From NCBI GenBank assembly GCA_913061005.1, contig CAJXSH010000008.1, forward strand, positions 1-64,000: a stretch of 64,000 nucleotides of DNA. Reading direction: 5' to 3'. The notes under the pieces are model-generated. The model saw only the letters and a list, made by a program, of their open reading frames with translations. It was not told where the DNA came from and made no database searches. Positions 45,882 to 54,613 of the stretch are shown piece by piece. The position numbers and the translations under genes were made by a program. This stretch comes from an uncultured Ectothiorhodospiraceae bacterium (GTDB taxonomy: Bacteria > Pseudomonadota > Gammaproteobacteria > Nitrococcales > Nitrococcaceae). Position 1 is the stretch's first letter; every line of letters starts with the position of its first letter.

Positions 45882-47060
45882 CTATCGCCCCTCGAGGGCA
45901 TAACGCAGCACCCGGCGCTTGACCCAGCCGCCATGTCCGGCCAGGCGAAGCCCCACGCTGCGCAGACCGGCCAGCGGACCCAATGGCGTTGTAAAGCCAT
46001 AATGGAAGGCGGTCATGGTCGATTGCATGAGCTGATTGTCCGGCCGTCTTGCCCGCTCATAGGCGGCAAGCAGTGGCGGATGCGAGGGCGGCAGGCCAAG
46101 GCGGTGGGCCTCGGCGATGCGACTGGCGAGCTCCCGGGCATCCCGCAGACCCAGATTGACCCCCTGCCCCGCCAGTGGATGAATGACATGGGCCGAGTCG
46201 CCCACAAGCACCAGATTGCCTTGCCAGTAGCGACGGGCATGGCGCCGACGGATCGGGAAGTGGGCCCGACCGTGGAGGGTCTCGACCAGGCCCAGCGCTT
46301 CGGGAAAGGCCGTCTCGAGCTCGCGCACAAAAGCATCGGCATCGAGTTGCGCCAACGACTCGGCCCGCGCCGGGTCGACATACCACACCAGTGAGGCATC
46401 ACCACCGGCCAACGGCAGCAGGGCCTGCGGCCCCGTCGGGGTAAACCGCTGCCAGGTACAGGTCGTCGCTGGGGGATTCGTACGGACACTGGCCACTACC
46501 GCGTGTTGATGATAGTCACCCTGCCAGCTGCCGATTCCCGCCGCTTCGCGCAAGGGCGACCCACCCCCGTCGGCAGCGACGATCAGGGCGGGATCGAGCG
46601 GCCCCTCGCCATCGATCACAAGTCGGGGCCCATCTTCGGTGGACTCGATCTCCAGGCCTTCGACCGGCGCATCCACCCGGACCGCTGACAGCGTCCGGGC
46701 AATCTCCAGCAGGGTGGCCTGCAGGTGATCGTTTTCCAGAAAAACCCCCAGCCGCTCGAGCCCCAGCTCGAGCGCGGTAAAGCGAAGCCGGCCGCTGCCG
46801 CTGACATCCCAGGTCAAAACCTCGTCGAAATCGGCGACACGGCCGCTTTGCAATGCCGGCCAGGCGGTGAGCTTTTGCAGATACTCAATGGAGCGTTGAT
46901 TGAGTGCCGAGACACGGAGTCTGGGCGGCTCATCTGCGGTGGGCATCTGCGGCGGCCGGGCCTCGAGCAGTCGCACCGGAATGCCCCGCTGGCCCAGATC
47001 CACCGCCAGTGCAGCACCCACCATGCCACCGCCGACAATCACAATGCCCTTGTTGTCCAT
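45882..47060 (-). CDS. UbiH/UbiF-type FAD monooxygenase (ubiquinone hydroxylase)
   Basis: A 392-residue class A flavoprotein hydroxylase. The dinucleotide fold is GIVIVGGGMVGAALAVDLG, the FAD/NADPH motif VAADGGGSPLREAAG, and the third FAD motif GDSAHVIHPLAGQGVNLGLRD, which is the UbiH/COQ6 signature. It probably hydroxylates a ring carbon of the ubiquinone precursor. Which position (UbiF, UbiH or UbiI) cannot be fixed from sequence. It is 5 bases after the sulfatase-like gene, so they may be co-transcribed, though functions seem unrelated. Confidence 0.88.
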   Translation of the reverse strand: MDNKGIVIVGGGMVGAALAVDLGQRGIPVRLLEARPPQMPTADEPPRLRVSALNQRSIEYLQKLTAWPALQSGRVADFDEVLTWDVSGSGRLRFTALELGLERLGVFLENDHLQATLLEIARTLSAVRVDAPVEGLEIESTEDGPRLVIDGEGPLDPALIVAADGGGSPLREAAGIGSWQGDYHQHAVVASVRTNPPATTCTWQRFTPTGPQALLPLAGGDASLVWYVDPARAESLAQLDADAFVRELETAFPEALGLVETLHGRAHFPIRRRHARRYWQGNLVLVGDSAHVIHPLAGQGVNLGLRDARELASRIAEAHRLGLPPSHPPLLAAYERARRPDNQLMQSTMTAFHYGFTTPLGPLAGLRSVGLRLAGHGGWVKRRVLRYALEGR

Positions 47061-47065
47061 CGCGG

Positions 47066-48733
47066 CTACTCCTTTATCTCATCCGGCGATGGTGCCACAG
47101 CACCCGAGGCCGCGGCAGGTACGGCAGCGCCAGCCGTTGGCTCACCATCAAATACGGCCAACAGGTGACTGCGCAGATCAGCGAGTGTTCCAAGGGCCTT
47201 TGCCGGTGGCATCACGCCGCGGCGAAAGCCCCGCGCCACGAACCCCTCGAGCAGTGCCCTGTCGCGAGCGATGATATGCACAGGCACCGCCCGGGATGCG
47301 CCCTCACCGGTGACCAGCGGCGCGGGTTGATGATCCCCCAAAAGAATCAGGATCCCATCACCCAGATCGCGCGCCGCCCATTCGCCGGCGGTGCGCAGGG
47401 CATAGTCCACCGCCCGCGCGTAGTGCCGCCGGACCCGGTCGCGATCGGCCCAGACCACGCCGGGCGCCGGCCCCGCCTCCGCCCAGCGGTGAAACACCGA
47501 TCCATCCCCCACCCGGGACCAGTCAATGGTCGGCAGCACCGGGGTCCAGGGTGCATGACTGCTGATCAGCGCGAGCTCGGCAAAAACCGGCGATGTGCTT
47601 GGCGCTCGGATGGCGCGCTGGAAGTAGTGCCAGGTGTATTGATCGGGCATCGTCACCCAGTTGAGCGGCGGACCGGCATATTCAATGCGGGCATGATCAT
47701 GGATCTGGTCGTACCCCCATTGCCTGCCCGCCGGCCAGGCCCGAGTGATGGCGGGCATCACCGCGGCGGTCTCGTAACCTGCCTGGTCGAAATCGCGGAT
47801 CAGTGAAGGCCGGGGCTTATCCAGAAAAAGATCATAGCGGATCTGGTTACTGATCCACCGGCCGCTCAATACACTGCCGTGGGCCAACCACGACTGCCCG
47901 CCCTGGACCGGCGAGCGCATCGATGTCGTCACTGCCTGCAGTCCGGCGGCCTCCAGCTCGCCGGCCAGTTGCTCGAGCGCGGCCTGACCCGTGACCCGGT
48001 AGCGCGGGTCACGCAAAAAGCTCACACCATAGGATTCAATGAACCCGAGGATGACATCCCGTCCCTGTAAACTGGCCATGCGTCGTTGTACCGGCTGTTG
48101 GGGCACGGCGAGGGCATCGGCGAATGCCCGTCGCTCGGCGGCCGTGCGCAGGACGCGATCGGCCTGGTCGGTATAGCGGATGAGTGCCGGCGCATCCACC
48201 GCCCGGCCGATGGGCCACGCATCCCGGTGGTGTTGCAGCAAAAGCCCGGCACCGACCATCACCACGCCCACCAGCACCGACGCCATGCCGGCTTGCCCCG
48301 GCGCCATGCGGCGCAAAAGGCGGGCCAATCCGTAAAGCGCGTACCCGACGGCGGCCAGCCCGGTTGCCAGGATGGCCCAGGCGGCCGGCCCCCCAACGGC
48401 GCCGCGCAGAAGATGCTCCACCGACGCCGCGAGCGGCAGGTCGATTAGCAGATTCATGGGCCGGCCCAGTGCCAGACCGGTGCCCAGATCCGACAGCGCG
48501 AGCCCCACCGACACCATCACCGCCAGCGACAGCACCCCCGCCGCTATCCATGCCCAGGGCCGAGGGACAAGCAGCATGACACCGGAAACCAGCAAGGCCT
48601 CGGCCGCCAGCCAGGGATGGGGAAACGTGGCATAGGGCATCAACCACTCGGGCCCGACCAGCAACAGATTGACCAGCAACACAGCCAGCAACCCGCGCGC
48701 AATCATCTTTAGTGGCTGCAACTTCAACCTCAC
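47066..48733 (-). CDS. Inner-membrane sulfatase-fold protein (LtaS/OpgB-like)
   Basis: Up to 555 residues (GTG 48733; ATG 48706 gives 546). Four to five membrane helices (about residues 10-170) precede a periplasmic alkaline-phosphatase-superfamily domain. Candidate catalytic residues are Glu233 in LGFIESYG, Ser281 in QGGQSWLAHGS at the position of the LtaS/OpgB nucleophile Thr, His393 in SSHAPWTP, and Asp467-His468 in LLGDHQPAP. These enzymes transfer phosphoglycerol or phosphoethanolamine. Divergence from opgH by only 18 bases suggests that it decorates the osmoregulated periplasmic glucan, the job of OpgB in E. coli. Confidence 0.75.
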   Translation of the reverse strand: MRLKLQPLKMIARGLLAVLLVNLLLVGPEWLMPYATFPHPWLAAEALLVSGVMLLVPRPWAWIAAGVLSLAVMVSVGLALSDLGTGLALGRPMNLLIDLPLAASVEHLLRGAVGGPAAWAILATGLAAVGYALYGLARLLRRMAPGQAGMASVLVGVVMVGAGLLLQHHRDAWPIGRAVDAPALIRYTDQADRVLRTAAERRAFADALAVPQQPVQRRMASLQGRDVILGFIESYGVSFLRDPRYRVTGQAALEQLAGELEAAGLQAVTTSMRSPVQGGQSWLAHGSVLSGRWISNQIRYDLFLDKPRPSLIRDFDQAGYETAAVMPAITRAWPAGRQWGYDQIHDHARIEYAGPPLNWVTMPDQYTWHYFQRAIRAPSTSPVFAELALISSHAPWTPVLPTIDWSRVGDGSVFHRWAEAGPAPGVVWADRDRVRRHYARAVDYALRTAGEWAARDLGDGILILLGDHQPAPLVTGEGASRAVPVHIIARDRALLEGFVARGFRRGVMPPAKALGTLADLRSHLLAVFDGEPTAGAAVPAAASGAVAPSPDEIKE

Positions 48734-48751
48734 CGGGCTGTCGACTTCTGC

Positions 48752-50566
48752 ATGCAGGATAACCCGAGCGATTCCGACTGGCGGCTGACCGCACCGGCAC
48801 TGGCCTGGCGGCGCTTGCTCATGGCCGTGCTGGTGGCGGCGACCGCCGTGGCAGGTGTCACGACCTTCGCGCGCTTGCTTGCACCGGGCGGAATCGCGCC
48901 GATGGAGTGGATGGTCCTGGGGCTTTTTGCGGTGACGTTCACGACTTCGTGCATGGCTTTCTGGACCATGACCATGGGCATTCTACTGCAGCTCAATGGA
49001 CGCCATCCGGTGACACTGGGCCTGGCCCCGCCGCCTGCGACACAAGCGCCGACGATGGCGCCGACCGCGATTGTCATGCCCGCCTACAACGAGGATATGG
49101 CCGGTGTCGCCCACTGCCTGACCGCGACCTGGCAGTCACTGCGCGCCCACGACGAGCGCCAGTACTTCGATTTTTTTCTGCTCAGTGACAGCACAGCGCC
49201 AGCGCAGCGCGAGCGTGAACGCACCGCCGTCGCCCGCCTTCGCCAGCGGTTCGGCCCCGGGCTGCGGCTCTACTATCGGGCCCGCCCCAGCAACACTGGC
49301 CGCAAACCCGGCAATATCCGTGATTTCTGCCAGCGTTGGGGCGGTCATTATCGCTACATGATCGTGCTGGACGCCGACAGTCGCATGACCGCCGAGGCAC
49401 TGATCACACTGGTCCGGCGCATGCAGGCCAACCCGCAGGCGGGCATCATCCAGACCGTGCCGCTGCCGGTGGGGCAGCGCACGGTACTGGGCCGTCTCCA
49501 GCAGCTTGCCGCGGGCATCCATGCCCGCAACATCGCCACCGGACTGGCATTCTGGCAGGGCAACAGCACCAACTACTGGGGCCATAACGCCATTATCCGG
49601 ATTGATGATTTTCAACGTTACTGCGGGCTGTCACCGCTACCGGGCCGGCCACCGCTGGGTGGCGATATCATGAGCCATGATTTTGTCGAGGCCGGGCTGA
49701 TGCGCCGCCACGGTCGCGGGGTGTATGTATTGCCCGAAATCGGCGGCAGCTTCGAGGGCATGCCGGGGAATTTTCTGGACGATCTCAAACGCGAGCGCCG
49801 ATGGTGCCAGGGCAATCTGCAGCATCTGCGCCTGCTCGGCGGTCGGGGCTGGCGACCGGTCACCCGCATCAACTTTCTGCTGGGCGGGCTCGCCTATGTC
49901 AACGCGCCGTTGTGGATCCTCATGATTGCCTTCGGCGTGGGTGATGCCGTTGCCTCGCCGGACAGCGGTCGCTGGTTGACCGCCGCCGGCGCCGGCGAGG
50001 GGGTCGTGCCCACCCTGGTCGGCCTGAGCCTTGCGGTCATCCTGGGCCCGCAACTCATTGGCGTTTTCATGGCAGCCGCCACAGCAAAGCCGAAGCGACG
50101 GCTGGCGATGCTGCGCGGCGGGCTGCTGGCCCTGGGCTTTGGCATCCTCCGCGGCCCGGTGATGATGGTCCTCTACACGGTATTCATCCTGCGCATGCTC
50201 GCCGGTCAGCCCGCCGGCTGGGACACCGGCATCCGGGTCCATCGTCGTATATCAACCAGCCAGGCCTGGCAGGCGGGCTGGCCCATGACCGTCGCCGGGC
50301 TCGCCATCGCCACAGCGCTCGCCCTTGCCGAACCGGGTTTGCTGCCCTGGCTCTTGCCGGCACTCGCCGGCCCGCTGCTCTACCCGGTATTGATCTTTGC
50401 CAGCAGCGCCATCGCCCCGGCCTGGCTGCCGGCCACCCCCGCCGAGCAGGGGGGGCTGGTGCCCATCAACCATCGGCCTGTCGCGCAGCAACCTGCCGCA
50501 AAAACCCCCGTCGCCGATCCCATGCCGCTAGAGTGTCACCGGCCCATGCCGCTGCAACCGCTCTGA
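48752..50566 (+). CDS. opgH: Glucans biosynthesis glucosyltransferase H (short form)
   Basis: A 604-residue inner-membrane family 2 glycosyltransferase making the beta-1,2 backbone of osmoregulated periplasmic glucans from UDP-glucose. Catalytic motifs are PAYNED (110-115), Asp146 in LLSDS, Asp207-x-Asp209 in VLDADS, SHDFVEAGLMRR (308-319) and RERRWCQGN (347-355). Two helices precede and several follow the catalytic domain. It is some 240 residues shorter than the E. coli enzyme, mainly lacking N- and C-terminal extensions. opgG, usually upstream, is absent. No Shine-Dalgarno sequence is apparent. Confidence 0.92.
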   Translation: MQDNPSDSDWRLTAPALAWRRLLMAVLVAATAVAGVTTFARLLAPGGIAPMEWMVLGLFAVTFTTSCMAFWTMTMGILLQLNGRHPVTLGLAPPPATQAPTMAPTAIVMPAYNEDMAGVAHCLTATWQSLRAHDERQYFDFFLLSDSTAPAQRERERTAVARLRQRFGPGLRLYYRARPSNTGRKPGNIRDFCQRWGGHYRYMIVLDADSRMTAEALITLVRRMQANPQAGIIQTVPLPVGQRTVLGRLQQLAAGIHARNIATGLAFWQGNSTNYWGHNAIIRIDDFQRYCGLSPLPGRPPLGGDIMSHDFVEAGLMRRHGRGVYVLPEIGGSFEGMPGNFLDDLKRERRWCQGNLQHLRLLGGRGWRPVTRINFLLGGLAYVNAPLWILMIAFGVGDAVASPDSGRWLTAAGAGEGVVPTLVGLSLAVILGPQLIGVFMAAATAKPKRRLAMLRGGLLALGFGILRGPVMMVLYTVFILRMLAGQPAGWDTGIRVHRRISTSQAWQAGWPMTVAGLAIATALALAEPGLLPWLLPALAGPLLYPVLIFASSAIAPAWLPATPAEQGGLVPINHRPVAQQPAAKTPVADPMPLECHRPMPLQPL

Positions 50567-50600
50567 GCCCAACGCTCGCCCATGCCGGATCGGCCGGTGG

Positions 50601-53042
50601 CTAGGCAGAGGCCGCTTGCCCGCTTGGGGTGGCGAGCCCCAGGGCGATATCGGCGGCCTCCTCGACATGCTCAATCCAGTGAAATTCCATATCCGAGCGG
50701 GCCGATTCGGGGATATCCTCATAGTCCTTGCGGTTACGGGCCGGCAGCAGGACGGTCTGTATACCGGCCCGCCGAGCGGCCAGCACCTTCTCCTTGATGC
50801 CGCCCACCGGCAGGACCAGACCGCGCAGGGTCACCTCGCCGGTCATTGCCACATCCGGCCTGACACAGCGATCGGTCAGTAGCGAGACCAGCGCGTTGTA
50901 CATGGCGACGCCGGCGCTGGGCCCATCCTTGGGAATGGCGCCCGCCGGCACATGAACATGGATGTCATCGGCTTGCAGGGCCTCGGTATCCACACCCAGT
51001 GCCTCGGCCCGGGATTTGATCAGGCTAAGGGCGGTCTGGGCGCTCTCTTTCATGACATCCCCCAGCTGTCCGGTCAGGACAAGCCGTCCACTGCCGCGGG
51101 ATCGGTTGGCCTCGATGAAAAGGATATCGCCCCCCACCGGGGTCCAGGCGAGACCGGTGGCCACCCCGGGCACACTCGTTCGCATGGCCGCCTCGTTCTC
51201 GTATCGGGGAGCGCCCAGGATATCGGCCAGGTCGCCCGCATCGACCCGGGCGGATTCGATCCCGCCCTCGGCCACTCGAACCGCCACATTGCGGGCCACG
51301 GCACCCAGCTCGCGCTCGAGCTGACGGCAACCCGCCTCGCGGGTGTAGTCGGCCACGATCCGATTGAGCGCCGCATCGGTGAGTTCGAGCTGCGATGCTG
51401 CAAGGCCTGCCGACTCGCGCTGACGATCCAGCAGATAACGACGGGCGATTTCGACTTTTTCCTCCTGGGTATAGCCGGGTAATTCAATGATTTCCATCCG
51501 GTCGCGAAGCGGCCCGGGAATTTGATCGGGCACATTGGCGGTGGCAATGAAAAAGACATCGCTGAGATCGAATGGCACACCCAGGTAGTTGTCCTGAAAC
51601 GTCCCGTTCTGGGCCGGATCAAGCACCTCGAGCAGCGCCGCCGAGGGATCGCCCTGAATACCGCCGCCGAGTTTGTCCATCTCGTCGAGCATCATTACCG
51701 GGTTGCGGGATCCGGCCTTGTGGATGCTCTGGATGATCTTGCCGGGCAACGCGCCCAGATAGGTGCGTCGATGGCCGCGGATTTCGGCCTCGTCGTGTAC
51801 CCCCCCCAGGCTGGCACGCATGAAGTCCCGGCCGGTGGCCCGGGCGATGCTCTGACCAAGGGATGTCTTGCCCACGCCCGGCGGGCCGACAAAGCAGAGA
51901 ATGGGGCTGCGGCCCTCGGGGTTGAGCTTGCGCACGGCAAGGGTCTCGAGGATGCGTTTTTTCACCCGCTCGAGGCCGTAGTGATCCTCGTCCAGGATGC
52001 CCCGGGCCTCGTCGATGTCGATGGCTTCGGTGCGGGTGACATTCCAGGGCAACTCCAACAGCCAGTCCAGGTAGGTGCGAAGCATCGAGTACTCGCCGGC
52101 GCCCTCGGGCATGCGCTCGAGTCGCCGCAGCTCCTTGCGAGCCTGCGCCTCCACGGCTTCGGGCATCTCGGCTTCGTCGATGCGCGCCTCGAGCTCTCGG
52201 ATTTCTTCTCCCTTCTGATCGGATTCACCAAGCTCTTCCTGGATCGAACGCAGCTGCTCGCGCAGCAGCGCCTCGCGCTGACGCTCGGACATGGTCTCGT
52301 GGGTGCGTTCGCTGATTTTCTGCGAGAGCTTGAGCACCTCGACCCGGTAGTCCACCAGCGAGAGCACACGCTCGAGCCGCTGGGCGATATCCAGTGTCTC
52401 GAGCAACTCCTGGCGCTCTTCACTGGCGAGGTCCAGATAGCCGGCGACCGAGTCGGCCAGCACGCCGGGCTCCTGGATACTGCTGATGGCCCCGGCCAGC
52501 TCCTGGGGTGCCTGGGGCAAAAGCTCCAGCGCCTCGAGTGCCTTGTCCCGCAGCGCCAACATCCGGGCGTCAATCTCGGGGCCGCTGGGCTGTTCCTCGG
52601 CAATGCGCTCGACCCGCGCGACCGGAAACGGGTAGCCCTCGATGAACTCGACCACGCGAAAGCGCTCAACCCCCTGTAGTACCAGATGATGGTGCCCTTC
52701 GCGGCCGGAGACAAAGCGCATGGCATTGGCGACCGCCCCGACGCGGTAGAGATCATCCGGGCCCGGGTCCTCCACCTCGGCATCGCGTTGTAGCAACACA
52801 CCCATGGGTTGTTCGTTCTGTATGGCCTGCCGGGCGGCCAGAATGGATTTCGGCCGACCCACACCCACCGGCACCAGCATGTGCGGGAAAAGCACCATAT
52901 TGCGCACCGGCAACAGCACCAGGGCATCGTCGGGCAGCCGCGGGATCACCAGGCTGCGCGAGGGCGAGACTTCGGCCTGCGCCTCGGACTCGCCGCCGGC
53001 TGCCGGGATCTGGGTGCCATCTTGATATTCGGATTCCGTCAT
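50601..53042 (-). CDS. lon: ATP-dependent protease Lon
   Basis: An 813-residue LonA protease. The N-terminal substrate domain starts after a 45-residue polar leader (LPLLPVR-like segment VLLPVRNMVLFPHM). Walker A is GPPGVGKTSLGQSIA, Walker B VMMLDEMDKL, and the protease Ser lies in PKDGPSAGVAM with the Lys further on in PVGGIKEKVLAARRAG. GGAGG 5 bases before the ATG at 53042 fixes the start, and the longer frame is not used. It removes misfolded and regulatory proteins. Monocistronic between convergent opgH and a divergent amidohydrolase gene. Confidence 0.97.
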   Translation of the reverse strand: MTESEYQDGTQIPAAGGESEAQAEVSPSRSLVIPRLPDDALVLLPVRNMVLFPHMLVPVGVGRPKSILAARQAIQNEQPMGVLLQRDAEVEDPGPDDLYRVGAVANAMRFVSGREGHHHLVLQGVERFRVVEFIEGYPFPVARVERIAEEQPSGPEIDARMLALRDKALEALELLPQAPQELAGAISSIQEPGVLADSVAGYLDLASEERQELLETLDIAQRLERVLSLVDYRVEVLKLSQKISERTHETMSERQREALLREQLRSIQEELGESDQKGEEIRELEARIDEAEMPEAVEAQARKELRRLERMPEGAGEYSMLRTYLDWLLELPWNVTRTEAIDIDEARGILDEDHYGLERVKKRILETLAVRKLNPEGRSPILCFVGPPGVGKTSLGQSIARATGRDFMRASLGGVHDEAEIRGHRRTYLGALPGKIIQSIHKAGSRNPVMMLDEMDKLGGGIQGDPSAALLEVLDPAQNGTFQDNYLGVPFDLSDVFFIATANVPDQIPGPLRDRMEIIELPGYTQEEKVEIARRYLLDRQRESAGLAASQLELTDAALNRIVADYTREAGCRQLERELGAVARNVAVRVAEGGIESARVDAGDLADILGAPRYENEAAMRTSVPGVATGLAWTPVGGDILFIEANRSRGSGRLVLTGQLGDVMKESAQTALSLIKSRAEALGVDTEALQADDIHVHVPAGAIPKDGPSAGVAMYNALVSLLTDRCVRPDVAMTGEVTLRGLVLPVGGIKEKVLAARRAGIQTVLLPARNRKDYEDIPESARSDMEFHWIEHVEEAADIALGLATPSGQAASA

Positions 53043-53084
53043 TGATTCCTCCAGGCTGGTTGGATCGCCCGAATGCTCTTCTCG

Positions 53085-53113
53085 ATGTGGAGGCAACAGC
53101 CGACGGGTTCAAG
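53085..53113 (-). promoter_or_regulatory. Candidate heat-shock (sigma-32) promoter of lon
   Basis: On the minus strand CTTGAA, a perfect core of the sigma-32 -35 element, is followed after 15 bases by CTCCACAT, similar to CCCCATNT. It lies 43 bases before the lon ATG. lon is a known heat-shock gene. Confidence 0.5.
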
Positions 53114-53162
53114 TGCCCGGCGATCTGGCCTAGGCTGGCCCGCGGTGACCGGGAGCATTGTC

Positions 53163-54539
53163 ATGAGCCAACCCCCTGCCGATTTGTTGATCCGCAACGC
53201 CGATCGCGTGGCCAACCCCGACGGTGGCCCGGTGCTTGCTCATCACAGCATCGCCATTCGCGATGGCTGGATCGTGGCCATCGAACCGGATGAGGCGTTG
53301 CGCATCGAAGCCACCGAGACGGTGGACGCCCGGGGGCTGGTCCTCATCCCGGGACTGATCAACACCCATGAGCATTTCCTCGAGAGCCTCACCCGGGCCA
53401 TGCCCCAGGCCCAGAACGCGGGGTTGATGGATTGGCTGGCCTGGCATGACCCGATCTGGGCCAAGGCCCGTCCCGAGGATCTGCGCGTCGCCACCCGCCA
53501 GGCGGCGGTGGAACTGATGCGATCGGGCTGTACAACGGTCTTCGACCACAATTATCTCTGGCCGAACAACTGCCGCGCCGAGGATCAGATCGAGGTCATG
53601 GCCGGATTGGGCATGCGCTTTCATGTGGCCCGGGGCTCGGTCTCGCTTGGCCAATCCAACGGTGGCGTTGCCCCGGACGCGGTGGCCGAGGACGAGGCCC
53701 ACATCCTCGCCGACAGCGAGCGGGTGATCCAGCGCTGGCATGACCCGCAACCGGGCAGCATGCAGCAGGTGGCGCTGGCGCCCTGTTCGCCCTACTCGGT
53801 CTCGGCAGCGCTGATGCGCGAGACCGCTGCGCTGGCGCGGCGCCACGGCGTGCGGCTGCATACCCATCTGGCGGAAAGCCGCGAAGAGGTGGCGTTTTGC
53901 CGCAGCCGTCATGGCCACTCGCCGGTGCTGCATGCCGAGGCACTCGATTGGCTGGGCGAGGATGTCTGGTTTGCCCATCTCATCCACCCGGGCAGCAGTG
54001 ACCTCCCCCGCCTTGCCGCAAGCGGCTGCGGGGTGGCCCATTGCCCTTGCTCGAACATGCGGCTGGGTAACGGGATCGCACCCATCGGCGATTACCTCAA
54101 GCACGGCATCGCTGTCGGCCTGGGCGTTGATGGTGGCGCGTCGAACGACGCGGCCCACCTTCTGGCGGAATCACGACAGGCCATGTTGCTGCAGCGTGTC
54201 AACGCCGGCGCCGACGCCATGACCGCCCATCAGGCGCTGGCGCTGGCCACGGTGGGCGGCGCACAGGTGCTGGGGCGTGACGACATCGGCCGTCTCGAGG
54301 TGGGCATGGCCGCAGATATTGCCGGCTTTCGCCTGGACGCCCTGGAGTTGAGCGGGGCGGCGGTGCACGATCCGGTCGGGGCGCTGGTCTTCTGTCCGCC
54401 GCCGCGCGCCGATCTGGTGGTCATCAATGGCCGCCCGACCATTCGCGGCGGCGAGGTCCTGGGAAGCGATCTGGGTGCGCTGGCGGCAGCCCACAACCAG
54501 GCGGCGACCGCGCTGGTGGCCCGTGCCGGTCTCGGCTGA
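53163..54539 (+). CDS. Amidohydrolase, 8-oxoguanine deaminase/AtzB-like
   Basis: A 458-residue metal-dependent deaminase. Zinc ligands are His69 and His71 (NTHEHFLESLTRAMP), His235 with Glu238 in HTHLAES, His272 and Asp323 in GLGVDGGASND. The segments PCSPYSVS and AHCPCSNMRLGNGIAP match 8-oxoguanine/isoguanine deaminases more than guanine deaminase or atrazine hydrolases. GGGAG 9 bases before ATG 53163 supports the start. It may turn oxidised guanine into uric acid for salvage or detoxification. Followed 74 bases later by trpB2. Confidence 0.85.
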   Translation: MSQPPADLLIRNADRVANPDGGPVLAHHSIAIRDGWIVAIEPDEALRIEATETVDARGLVLIPGLINTHEHFLESLTRAMPQAQNAGLMDWLAWHDPIWAKARPEDLRVATRQAAVELMRSGCTTVFDHNYLWPNNCRAEDQIEVMAGLGMRFHVARGSVSLGQSNGGVAPDAVAEDEAHILADSERVIQRWHDPQPGSMQQVALAPCSPYSVSAALMRETAALARRHGVRLHTHLAESREEVAFCRSRHGHSPVLHAEALDWLGEDVWFAHLIHPGSSDLPRLAASGCGVAHCPCSNMRLGNGIAPIGDYLKHGIAVGLGVDGGASNDAAHLLAESRQAMLLQRVNAGADAMTAHQALALATVGGAQVLGRDDIGRLEVGMAADIAGFRLDALELSGAAVHDPVGALVFCPPPRADLVVINGRPTIRGGEVLGSDLGALAAAHNQAATALVARAGLG

Positions 54540-54613
54540 GTACACGCCACGATCGCTGACAGGATGCTATGGTTATCGCCGGTCATCCCCCCGGCACAAG
54601 GTGAGCGAACCCA

